From positions 434,001-498,000 of the forward strand of contig CAWHEI010000003.1 in NCBI GenBank assembly GCA_963828415.1: a stretch of DNA of 64,000 bases, written 5' to 3'. Of the stretch, positions 1-6,908 are shown piece by piece. Source of the stretch: Sva-07 sp963828415. GTDB taxonomy: Bacteria > Actinomycetota > Acidimicrobiia > Acidimicrobiales > Ilumatobacteraceae. A program made the position numbers and the translations under genes. The notes under the pieces were generated by a model, which worked only from the letters and a program-made list of their open reading frames with translations, ran no database searches and had not been told where the DNA came from. How positions within the stretch are numbered: the stretch's first letter is position 1; each line of letters opens with the position of its first letter.

Positions 1-126
1 CGGTAGTCGCCCGGGCCGCAGCAAGACTCGTCCGTGATCGACCATGATCACCACATGCCCTTGCTCGCTGACGGTGAACAGAGCGACATCTCGGTCAGGT
101 AGGTTGTCGCCGGTCTCGATCCGGTA

Positions 127-405
127 TTGGTGCCGCTCGGGTTCGCTACCGGGCAGAGCAGCGCCTCCGACAACCAAGCGCAGGCGATCTCCTGCTCCGT
201 CCACCCGAGCAGCGACGGGCGGTGCGCCGATGTCGTACTGGATCTCCGACGAACCGACAGATGGCGCATTGTGGCCGTCAGGTACGACGGGTTCCAAGCC
301 GACCACGTGGAGCACCTCCGTCTACCTGAAGACGTCGAGCTCCCAGAACAGCTCGAGTCGCTACGGATCACGATTCCGGACGACGTGAACCATTGGCGTC
401 AATGA
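127..405 (+). CDS. hypothetical protein, possibly decayed
   Basis: I do not recognise this 92-residue product. Coding use is suggested by GC-rich third positions and a sensible acidic C-terminus (LPEDVELPEQLESL, then IPDDVNHWRQ). TTG at 127 is the only start I can offer. The same frame is also codon-like upstream, from about 7 to 99, but is cut by a TAG at 100-102. The present ORF may therefore be the 3' part of a longer gene broken by a nonsense change. No domain or signal peptide is visible. It lies just before a 75-bp repeated segment, in a zone of damaged genes. Confidence 0.35.
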   Translation: MVPLGFATGQSSASDNQAQAISCSVHPSSDGRCADVVLDLRRTDRWRIVAVRYDGFQADHVEHLRLPEDVELPEQLESLRITIPDDVNHWRQ

Positions 406-445
406 GCGCTCGGTTCGTGCATCGAAGTGCAGGCCAAAGTGTGGC

Positions 446-520
446 GCGAGAGTTGGGCCGGGATGCGGCGCGTGGCTGCAGGCGAGCAGCGTCGTTATGT
501 GTGGCCAAGTGTGCGGTTCG
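446..520 (+). repeat. dispersed repeat copy A (partner at 4247-4322)
   Basis: The outer parts match the segment at 4247-4322: GCGAGAGTTGGGCCG then GATGCGGC at the left, and GTTATGTGTG then AGTGTGCGG at the right, with a diverged middle of about 20 bp. Both copies are in the same orientation and flank the first accessory block. Its nature is unknown. Confidence 0.5.
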
Positions 521-591
521 GTCGTTGAGCAGGGGCGGTGGTCGCATGCTCGGCGTCCTGCTCCCCCACGGATCGATGGGGAAAGGTCCCT

Positions 592-1041
592 ATGGATCCG
601 GACCGTCCACCGGAACATGATGCACTCATGGGATCGTCGTCCCGTTCGCGGATTCTCTGGCTCGTCGTACCGCCGCTCGTGTCGGCTGCGGCCATCGCGT
701 GGTGGCTGCAGGGCCAGCAAGTCGAGACGTTCGGGACCGACAAGAACTATTCGCTGCCGTCCTCGAGAACAACGCCACAACGATCGGGGTCCTTGGGGTG
801 GTGGTCGGCGGCCTCGTCCTCGTTCAGTTCGTTCGGCACCAGCTCAAATTCAGCGACCCTCCGGTTCGTGCGCGCGTCCGCTTTTGTTGGCATCTGTTTC
901 GGTATCGGGTCTCGAGGGCTCACCATGACGACCGCAGGAGCAAACATCGGCGGCGGCATCCTCCTCCTCGTCGGGATCCCGATCCTCTTGATTGTCACGG
1001 CCGCCGTCTCCGTCCGCGTCAGCCTCACACCGACGATCTGA
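592..1041 (+). pseudogene. small multi-TM membrane protein, frameshifted
   Basis: The start at ATG 592 has a good GGGGAAAGG ribosome site six bases upstream. The product begins MDPDRPPEHDALMGSSS and has a first membrane helix (ILWLVVPPLVSAAAIAWWL). After about base 745 the plausible coding frame moves to +3, where a second helix appears (IGVLGVVVGGLVLVQFV). A third helix (GGGILLLVGIPILLIVTAAV) lies back in the first frame. It could instead be a separate 38-residue peptide starting at ATG 925, which has its own GAGGG site. The reading therefore needs at least one frameshift. I recognise no family. Either the gene is broken or the sequence has indel errors here. Confidence 0.45.
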
Positions 1042-1115
1042 CTCAATCGAACTAATCAACCGCCAAGGTGCGTCGGGCACCGTTCGGCCTCAGGTGACTC
1101 AGTCGCTACTCACGT

Positions 1116-1147
1116 CTTCCACTATATCTGGAAGATATACTTTGAGG
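1116..1147 (+). promoter_or_regulatory. probable PadR autoregulatory promoter/operator
   Basis: A perfect inverted repeat TATATCT-GGA-AGATATA lies at 1123-1139, with an overlapping CTTCC/GGAAG pair at 1116-1134. Its right arm overlaps a likely -10 hexamer TATACT at 1136-1141. ATG 1148 follows six bases later, so transcription should start at or next to the start codon and give a leaderless mRNA. A dimeric regulator bound here would block RNA polymerase. That the operator is used by the adjacent PadR protein is inference from position and symmetry. Confidence 0.55.
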
Positions 1148-1693
1148 ATGGCATTTGATCGACAAACCGACGTGGCAGTTCTCGGCGCATTGAGCGTCGA
1201 GTCCATGAGTGGCTATGCGCTCCGGCAGGCGATCAGCGATGTGCTCGGCCACTTCTGGAGTGAGAGCTTCGGGCAGATCTATCCAACGCTTGCCGAGCTG
1301 CGCACCGAGGGCCTGGTGGAGCTCACCCAAGCTGACGCCAACTCGAAGTCGAAGTTCGCGATCACCGAGCGCGGGCTGGAACACCTACGTGCTCGGCTGT
1401 CCGAGCCGCCGCAGTCCGCGCGCCCGCGCAACGGCACACTGCTTCGGCTCTTCTTCGGTCGTCACCTCGGACTCGACGGATGCCGGGATCTGCTCGAACA
1501 AGCGAGAAGTCAGGCGCTCGAACAACTTGCCGGGTTCGACGCGATCCGACACGAGATTCGATCCGAGAAGCCGACCGACGATCACCCGTTCTTTCTGCTC
1601 ACCGTGTCGGCGGGAGAGCACGCCGCTCGGGCGACCGTGGCATGGGTCGAGGAATCGCTCCTCGTGCTCGATCGCATCGAGAACCAGTCATGA
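1148..1693 (+). CDS. PadR-family transcriptional regulator
   Basis: This 181-residue protein has the PadR layout. The N-terminal winged helix runs from VAVLGALSVESMSGYALRQAI through FWSESFGQIYPTLAELRTEGLV to the wing region (FAITERGLEHL), followed by a C-terminal helical dimerisation part (about residues 95-181). I chose ATG 1148 because the domain starts there and the -10 box abuts it; longer starts would include non-conserved residues. PadR proteins are mostly repressors answering small molecules, and the inducer here is unknown. The stop overlaps the start of the serine hydrolase gene (ATGA), so the two are co-transcribed. Confidence 0.85.
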   Translation: MAFDRQTDVAVLGALSVESMSGYALRQAISDVLGHFWSESFGQIYPTLAELRTEGLVELTQADANSKSKFAITERGLEHLRARLSEPPQSARPRNGTLLRLFFGRHLGLDGCRDLLEQARSQALEQLAGFDAIRHEIRSEKPTDDHPFFLLTVSAGEHAARATVAWVEESLLVLDRIENQS

Positions 1694-2751
1694 CCGACGA
1701 GCTGTCCCAACGGCTCCGAAGCGTTGTCGAGCGTGCGGCGGACGATGTGGATGGCGTCGTAGTGCGTGTCGAACAGCCAGCTCGCGACTTCTCGTGGTCG
1801 ACGAGCTGTGGGGAGATCGGCGAAGCCACGCCGTTCTTCATCGCAAGCGCGACCAAGCTGTATACCGCCGCCATCGTTCGCCGGCTCGTCGAGCGGTCCG
1901 TGCTGTCGATCGATGATCGGCTCATCGACCGGGTTGCACCAGGCGAGGTCGACGGGCTCCACATGCATCGCGGTGTCGACCACACGGCATCGATCACCTT
2001 GCGTCACCTTCTTGCCCACACCTCTGGTCTTCCCGACTACTTCTCGGGACGCAAGCAGCAACGGGGCGAACTGTCGCTCGACAAGCAGCTGCGAAGCAAC
2101 CAGGACGTGTCGTGGAACGCCCACGACGCAGTGCAGTGGGCCCGCCAGGACGGTGCCCGGTTCACGCCGGGCCACGGTCGTCGAGCGTTCTACAGCGACA
2201 CCAACTACCAGTTGCTCGGTCGGGTGATCGAACATGCCACGTCGACCAGCTACAACGAGGTGCTCGTGCAGGAGGTGATCCAACCGCTCGGGTTGAACGA
2301 CACCTGGCTGTACAACGACCCCGCTGACGAACGACCGCTCGCTCTTCGCCACCGTCGACAACAGCTCCACATTCCGAACGCCATGGTGAGCTTCGGACCC
2401 GACGGCGGCATCGTGGCAACGTCCGCTGACCTGATGCGGTTCCTGGTCGCGTTCCACACGGGAGAGCTATTCGACCCAGCCGTCGACGCACTCGGCGGCG
2501 CGTATCGGCGGGCATTGTTCCCTCTGCAAGCCGGGGTCGGGCACATGAGATTCCGACTCCCGCGGGCGATGTGGTTGCGCGGCGCCCCGCCGGATCTTCG
2601 AGGCCACTCCGGGCTCTCGGGAGCATTCGCCTTCGTCGATCTCGACTCGGGGATCCACCTCGCCGGAACCGTCAACGAGATCGCGCAACCATCCCGTTCG
2701 TTCAAGCTCATGCTCAAATTGGTACGCGAGGTCAGCGCCTCAACGCAATGA
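1690..2751 (+). CDS. beta-lactamase-fold serine hydrolase (class C / EstB-like)
   Basis: A 353-residue cytoplasmic protein of the beta-lactamase / D-Ala-D-Ala peptidase / esterase superfamily. The catalytic S-x-x-K is SATK (Ser53, Lys56), the second motif is Tyr-Ser-Asp in FYSDTNYQLLG (the family usually has YxN), and the third KTG-like box is HSG in RGHSGLSGAF. No signal peptide is seen. It starts inside the stop codon of the padR gene and is probably controlled by it. Members hydrolyse esters, amides or D-amino acid peptides. The substrate cannot be read from the sequence, and a true antibiotic-degrading lactamase is unlikely without export. Confidence 0.8.
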   Translation: MTDELSQRLRSVVERAADDVDGVVVRVEQPARDFSWSTSCGEIGEATPFFIASATKLYTAAIVRRLVERSVLSIDDRLIDRVAPGEVDGLHMHRGVDHTASITLRHLLAHTSGLPDYFSGRKQQRGELSLDKQLRSNQDVSWNAHDAVQWARQDGARFTPGHGRRAFYSDTNYQLLGRVIEHATSTSYNEVLVQEVIQPLGLNDTWLYNDPADERPLALRHRRQQLHIPNAMVSFGPDGGIVATSADLMRFLVAFHTGELFDPAVDALGGAYRRALFPLQAGVGHMRFRLPRAMWLRGAPPDLRGHSGLSGAFAFVDLDSGIHLAGTVNEIAQPSRSFKLMLKLVREVSASTQ

Positions 2752-2786
2752 TTCCCGGCTTTCGACCGGATCGCCCGCCTGTGTGG

Positions 2787-2950
2787 TCACCGACCTTCGG
2801 CGATGGACACGGCGACAGTGGGACCACCTTCGACAAGTGCCTCGGACCAGTCCTCGACGTAGGCCCAGTGGGCTTCATGCAACTCGTCGCCATCAGACGA
2901 TCCGAACGCTGGCCCCATCAACGCCGACAACCAGGAACGGCACGTAGACC
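2787..2950 (-). pseudogene. possible YCII-like C-terminal fragment
   Basis: The minus strand carries a short codon-like stretch containing DELHEAHWAYVEDWSEALVE and GGPTVAVSIAEG, then a stop. It resembles the His/Gly-Pro pattern of YCII-related proteins, but only about 50 residues are convincing and no start is evident. I list it as a probable remnant next to the IS debris, with low certainty. Confidence 0.2.
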
Positions 2951-2955
2951 GGCCT

Positions 2956-3237
2956 CTACAGATCCTGGCGTGGCGGTCGGCTTCGGGCGGGGTCCGATGA
3001 CGAGAGGCGCCGCCATCCATCCACGGCAAGTCGGAGCACCAGCGCCACGACGAACCCTACGACCAGCACCATCGTGACGGAGGCATCGAACAGCAACGCC
3101 ACGATGCCCGCCACGACGAGCGCAGGAATGACGATCAGGGCTGTCTGGATCTCCCAGGCGATGCCGTCGACGATCCAACCCCGAGTCGATCCCGTCGAAC
3201 CTGTTTCCTTGGAGCGATTCCGTGTACGACCGGCCAT
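2956..3237 (-). CDS. small membrane protein, two TM helices
   Basis: A 93-residue product of unknown family. A short basic N-terminus is followed by two hydrophobic helices (about residues 32-52, TALIVIPALVVAGIVALLF, and 55-75, VTMVLVVGFVVALVLRL) and a basic C-terminal tail. That topology would place both ends in the cytoplasm. I chose ATG 3237 because longer starts would run into the adjacent IS end at about 3288. It stands alone between a serine hydrolase operon and transposon debris. Confidence 0.5.
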   Translation of the reverse strand: MAGRTRNRSKETGSTGSTRGWIVDGIAWEIQTALIVIPALVVAGIVALLFDASVTMVLVVGFVVALVLRLAVDGWRRLSSSDPARSRPPRQDL

Positions 3238-3287
3238 TCGACATCGTCGCACAGCCGCGCACCGTGTCTCCCCGCGGTTGACCGGTC

Positions 3288-3420
3288 TGGTGGACACAGG
3301 TTGGTGGATTCGTCAGGCCACGGTGGTGGCAGCGTAGACCTCGGCGGGTGTTCGGTGGCCGAGGCAGGCTTGGTGTCGTTGCCGGACTGCGAGCAGGAGC
3401 CGCTGAGCGAGTAACTGCAC
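3288..3420 (-). mobile_element. IS3-type insertion sequence remnant
   Basis: On the minus strand a transposase C-terminus is readable and ends LGHRTPAEVYAATTVA-stop at 3319, like the end of IS3-family OrfB proteins (LGYLSPGDFEATTVA in the element at 5.1-6.3 kb). Just past the stop, at 3288-3300, the sequence TGGTGGACACAGG looks like an IS terminus. Nothing further upstream of the ORF is recognisable, so only one end of an old element remains. Confidence 0.45.
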
Positions 3421-3681
3421 CGCTGGGCAACCGGAGGTTGATCGAGGAGCCAGCTGCCGTGAGACCTGTTCGCCGCTGTGCGTGGCTCAGGCAGAACGCG
3501 CGGTACTGCACGACGTGAATATCGAGTGCTCGGCTTGGGCCGTTCTGTGGCGCGAACTCCTGTGACGCAACTGCGTTATGGGGCGGGTGTTATCGAGTGC
3601 CTTGAACGGCACCTCGGGGGCATGGTCATCCGGTGATCGCCCGGGCGTTTGGTGCGCGACGTGCTGGCGCAGTGACCAGAA

Positions 3682-3981
3682 TCAGAGGCGCGCCACGTCG
3701 TCGACGACGATGGCTCCGGGCGCAAGCTCGAGCCCTCGAAATCGACAGACGAGTTCGCCGATCGTCATGTACACGAACCGAGTCGATGGATCCTTGGCGT
3801 CTCGTCCGAGTGCTGGCCACGCCCCGGCGAAGATGAACAACAGGCCCTGGGCTTCCTCGTGGGTGAACGCCTCGACCATCGCAGGACCCACACCAGCGGC
3901 TATCGCAGGGAACTCCTCAGCGTAGATCGCGGCTCGGTCGTTGAGGACGACGCTCAGCGCCCGCCAATCGGGAGGGGACAC
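3682..3981 (-). CDS. hypothetical protein, second gene of a two-gene unit
   Basis: A 99-residue acidic protein starting at GTG 3981 (VSPPDWRALSVVLNDRAAIY) with a clear coding signature through VEAFTHEEAQGLLFIFAG and ending APGAIVVDDVARL. It begins four bases after the stop of the 61-residue gene at 3986-4171, so the pair is translationally coupled. I recognise no domain. Two small tightly linked genes in an accessory region recall toxin-antitoxin layout, but no toxin fold or catalytic motif can be named. Confidence 0.55.
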   Translation of the reverse strand: MSPPDWRALSVVLNDRAAIYAEEFPAIAAGVGPAMVEAFTHEEAQGLLFIFAGAWPALGRDAKDPSTRFVYMTIGELVCRFRGLELAPGAIVVDDVARL

Positions 3982-3985
3982 CTCG

Positions 3986-4171
3986 TCAGGAAGCTTCGTC
4001 GAGCGCTTGACGTGTCCGGTTGACCGACTCCGAGAGAGCGTCGGCCCGGGCACGGTCGCTGTCGCTGACGTTGGATGGGCGGGACTCAGCAGCACGGGCT
4101 CGAGCCTCAGCCAGACGCTCGTCGCTCCAGCCCAACCGTTCGGCGATCTGCTCCAACGTCTCGACCTGCAT
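3986..4171 (-). CDS. small helical protein, first gene of a two-gene unit
   Basis: A 61-residue, strongly charged and helical product. It begins MQVETLEQIAERLGWSDERL and continues with a second amphipathic stretch (DALSESVNRTRQALDEAS). The first 20 residues look like a short helix-turn-helix or coiled-coil motif. It overlaps no other gene and is coupled to the 99-residue gene downstream. A regulatory or antitoxin-like role is a guess from size, charge and position only. Confidence 0.5.
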   Translation of the reverse strand: MQVETLEQIAERLGWSDERLAEARARAAESRPSNVSDSDRARADALSESVNRTRQALDEAS

Positions 4172-4246
4172 ACAGCAAGGTTAGTCCGGCACGAGATCCC
4201 CGTGTCCGACAGCCCAGATCGCGAGATCAGTACGCGATTACGTGAC

Positions 4247-4322
4247 GCGAGAGTTGGGCCGTGATGCGGCCCGAGCCGTGCCCGGTTCACAGTGGTTATG
4301 TGTGTGCGAGTGTGCGGGTTCG
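4247..4322 (+). repeat. dispersed repeat copy B (partner at 446-520)
   Basis: Second copy of the segment described at 446-520, in the same orientation: GCGAGAGTTGGGCCG, then GATGCGGC, then GTTATGTGTG and AGTGTGCGGG. The first ten bases resemble the GTGTGGCGC-type core of the repeats at 55349 and 61099. The 200 bases that follow hold no gene I can support. Confidence 0.5.
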
Positions 4323-4535
4323 CACTCGGCGGCGAACGAGGAGTGAACGTTGCGCAGCAGCTCCGGCAGGCTGCTGCGGCCACCACGCAACCGGACCATC
4401 GCTTGACGATCTGCAAGCCTTGGGTTCATTGGGCCAGCGGCGTGGCGTTCACGTGCTCGCCCGTGTGGAACTCGTAGCGCCGGACCGACTATGCAGCGCC
4501 GATTCCCAGCGCTTCGACGTAGCTGCGGGTGCTGC

Positions 4536-5107
4536 TCATTGGGCGGCGCGACCGCTCATGGCACGGTCGTGTCGGCAGCGGTGAAGAGCGACTGCGCCTC
4601 CCGTCCCGACCAGGAGCACGAGCACTCCGAGGGTTGCCACAATCCAGAGTCCGCCACCTGAGCTCTCGTTGGGGTTTAACGATGGTGTGACGGAGGCTTC
4701 TGCGACGGGCGGCACCGTGACGGGTGCCGACGGTGTTCCGAAGCTGGCCGGCAGGGCTCCGGCGGAGAGCGGGCGGGTGCCTGAACACAAACTCGAGTAG
4801 ACCTCGCCCTCGACCGCTCCGCTGGTGAGGCTGTCATCCTCAAGGCGGGCGAACACCACGAACGGGCCCGGACCGCCGATCTCCAGACCGCAACTTGCTC
4901 CTTCGCGAGCCGTCACGACCGACTGCCGGGCCTGAACTTCACCCTTGTACACCTGATCCACATCGAACACGAACCGCTCTGGATCGTTGGAGACAACGAT
5001 GTCTCCCTCACGGGTGCTGATCTCCACAAGCGCCCCAGTGAAGACCACGTCGGCGAAGTCGTAAGCCTCAGCGTCGGTGAGCTCAACGCAGTCACACGCA
5101 GAAACAT
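4536..5107 (-). pseudogene. secreted TIMP-like Cys protein, 5'-truncated by IS
   Basis: The reading frame enters from the IS boundary as HVSACDCVELTDAEAYDFAD. This is the usual junction between a signal peptide (ending SA) and a mature N-terminal Cys-x-Cys, as in bacterial TIMP/NTR-like proteins (typical start CSC...DAEAF..ADVVFTG). The mature part has VFTGALVEI, further Cys residues at ASCGLEI and SSLCSG, a Pro/Ser/Thr-rich linker, one C-terminal TM helix (GLWIVATLGVLVLLVGTGGA) and a basic tail. About 25-30 N-terminal residues (signal peptide, start codon, promoter) are gone beyond 5107. Family naming is by pattern and is moderate. Confidence 0.6.
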
Positions 5108-5145
5108 GGAGTGACCCCCGGATCACGGACGGGTGGGTTGTGGGA

Positions 5146-5980
5146 TCATGCCACGGTGGTGGCTTCGAAGTCGCCGGGGCTGAGGTAGCCGAGCGTCGAG
5201 TGGCGGCGGGTCGGGTTGTAGAACGCTTCGATCCAGTGGCACATCGCTTGGGCGAGCCCGGCGCGGGTGGGCCAGGTGTGCCGGTCGAGCAGTTCGCATT
5301 GCAGCGACGCGAAGAACGACTCGGCGACGGCGTTGTCCAGGGCGTCGGAGCCGTTGCCCGAAGACCCACGAGCAGTAGTTCGATCCGTGATCTGAGTGCG
5401 CGATCGCGCCCTCGGGTGGCCGGCGCCGCCAAGTGGCCATGTCGATCGCGTCCGCGACCAGCTCGGCGCGCATGTGATCGGCGATCGACCAGCCGACTAC
5501 GCGTCTGCTCCAGGCGTCGATCACGACGGCGAGGTAGACCCAGCCTTCGCTGGTGCGGTGCTGGGTGACGTCTTGGACCCACAACCGGTCCGGGCCGGCA
5601 GGACGGAACTGGCGATGCACCAGATCATCCGAACGCGGATCAGTCGCACGGGTCCGGGTGCAGCCCTTGCCGCGTCGTCGGCGGGTGACGCCCTGCAAGC
5701 CCTGTTCGCGCATCAACCGTTCGACGCGTTTGTGGTTCACGTCACGGCCCAGTCCCAATCGGAGCTCGGCGGTCACCCGCCGGGTGCCGTAGGTGCCGAA
5801 GCTCTGCTCGTGGATCTTGACGACGAGGTCACCGAGTTCGCGGTCAGCGAGCATCCGCACCGTGGGGCTCGGCTGCGCGTGACGCCAGGCGTGAAACGCC
5901 GATCGGGACACCTTCATCGTGCGGCAACACGCTGTGACCGGCAGATCGGCGCACCGGTCAACGATGAAGGCGTAGATCAT
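5146..5980 (-). pseudogene. IS3 transposase OrfB (DDE), internal deletion
   Basis: The N-terminal half is intact: MIYAFIVDRCADLPVTACCR, the HTH-21-like region FGTYGTRRVTAELR, the first catalytic Asp in LWVQDVTQH and the second in HSDHGS. The last part with the catalytic Glu (LDNAVAESFFASLQCELLDR) and the C-terminus (STLGYLSPGDFEATTVA) is in another frame. D(5390-5392) and E(5320-5322) codons are 70 nt apart, whereas DD35E needs 108. About 38 bp are therefore missing and the frame is broken. OrfB starts in the orfA stop (ATGA). The protein cannot be functional. Confidence 0.85.
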
Positions 5981-6263
5981 TTTGGGAGGACGTTCTCCCG
6001 AGCGAAGTAGGCGCTGGCACGCTTGAGGATCTCGACTTCCAGCTCGAGCACCCGGTTCTTTCGACGCAACGCCACCAACTCGGCACGCTCGTCGCTGCTC
6101 AGCCCAGGGCGGTGGCCGTCTTCGATCTCGGCTTGGCGCACCCAGTTACGTAGGCAGCTGTCCGAGATCCCGAGCTCGGCAGCGATCTGGGACTTCGACT
6201 TGTCGCCGAGCAGTGCCAACTCGACGCTTGTCGACGGAACTCCGGCGGATGTGGACGTGGCAT
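5977..6263 (-). pseudogene. IS3 transposase OrfA, one-base frameshift
   Basis: The start ATG 6263 has a strong GGAAGGAG site five bases upstream. The product begins MPRPHPPEFRRQAS, then the correct frame shifts by one base near 6225. It continues VELALLGDKSKSQIAAELGI, SDSCLRNWVRQAEI and ends with a leucine-zipper-like helix (AELVALRRKNRVLELEVEIL). Restoring one base gives 95 residues, normal for OrfA. Such proteins bind the IS ends through the HTH seen here. Confidence 0.8.
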
Positions 6264-6330
6264 CTGGACTCCTTCCGAGACGGGCCAACGCCCGCCTCAC
6301 AGTAGGTGTCCGCAATCCGGGGGTCACTCC

Positions 6331-6534
6331 ACATCGAGGCTCACCGGCGGATTCACCCTCACCGGCACGACAACAGGCACCGGCTTCACGATCCAACAAC
6401 ACGGCAGCGGCACCGTCACACTCGTCACATCAGACGACGACGCGGCACAACTGATCTTCGAAGGCACCGCCTGGACCGGAGGCCCAGCGGGCACGTTCAG
6501 CACTCCAATCACCACCGGGACCACATGCCAATGA
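6331..6534 (+). pseudogene. 3' fragment of a secreted Thr/Gly-rich protein
   Basis: Directly beside the IS right end, the plus strand is codon-like for 67 residues (LTGGFTLTGTTTGTGF, SGTVTLVTSDDDAAQL, then AGTFSTPITTGTTCQ and a stop). The Thr/Gly-rich beta-strand character and lone C-terminal Cys suggest an exported protein. Its 5' end would lie inside the IS, so it is truncated like the divergent gene on the other side. No family is recognised. Confidence 0.45.
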
Positions 6535-6908
6535 CCATGGTCACGGCACGGTGCGGCACCGCCCGCCGGACCACGGCGCAGGCGATCTCGCCGCCCGGTC
6601 TTCACAGACCGAACCGGGCCGAAACGAGCCCGCTTCCGGCGAACCGTGCCGGCTCGATCCGTCAACCAGGTAGCTCGTAAGGCAATCGTTGGGCGCGTCC
6701 CGCAGCCGTCGATGGATCGGCACTATCGGGCACCCGGCTTGGGCGGAACCCGAGTGGCACACCGAACGGGAGCTTTGGGATTCTGCGTGACGAAGTGTGC
6801 GGGTGGGATCACCGGGGGTGAGGCGAACGATGACGGCAACGATTGCCTCTCGGATCTGCGATAACGGCGGCAACCTAGGTTGCCGAATGTGCCAGTGACG
6901 GCTGCTGG
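6535..6908. other. no gene seen
   Basis: I see no ORF with convincing coding character, RNA gene or clear repeat in this stretch between the IS-damaged fragment and the glycosyltransferase stop codon. Confidence 0.5.

Larger units (their letters stand above)
5108..6331 (-). mobile_element. IS3-family insertion sequence, inactive
   Basis: A 1.22-kb element with imperfect terminal inverted repeats. The left end at 5108 reads GGAGTGACCCCCGGATCACG; the right end at 6308-6331, read inward, is TGGAGTGACCCCCGGATTGC. CAT flanks both sides (5105-5107 and 6332-6334), consistent with a 3-bp target duplication. It contains orfA and orfB in the normal overlapping arrangement, but both carry disabling mutations. 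The genes on its two sides each lack their 5' ends. Confidence 0.85.

Noticed and set aside
100..102. TAG inside the first codon-like frame as recoding (pyrrolysine)
   Set aside because: The surrounding sequence has no recognised family and no Pyl context; decay or a chance frame is simpler.
1690..2751. Antibiotic-resistance beta-lactamase
   Set aside because: No signal peptide, and the second motif is YSD instead of YxN; an esterase/peptidase-like role is more likely.
3682..4171. Firm toxin-antitoxin call
   Set aside because: Only size, charge and coupling support it; no toxin or antitoxin family motif can be named.
446..4322. Integron attC sites
   Set aside because: The copies lack a proper GTTRRRY / RYYYAAC core pair, and no integrase gene is in the window.
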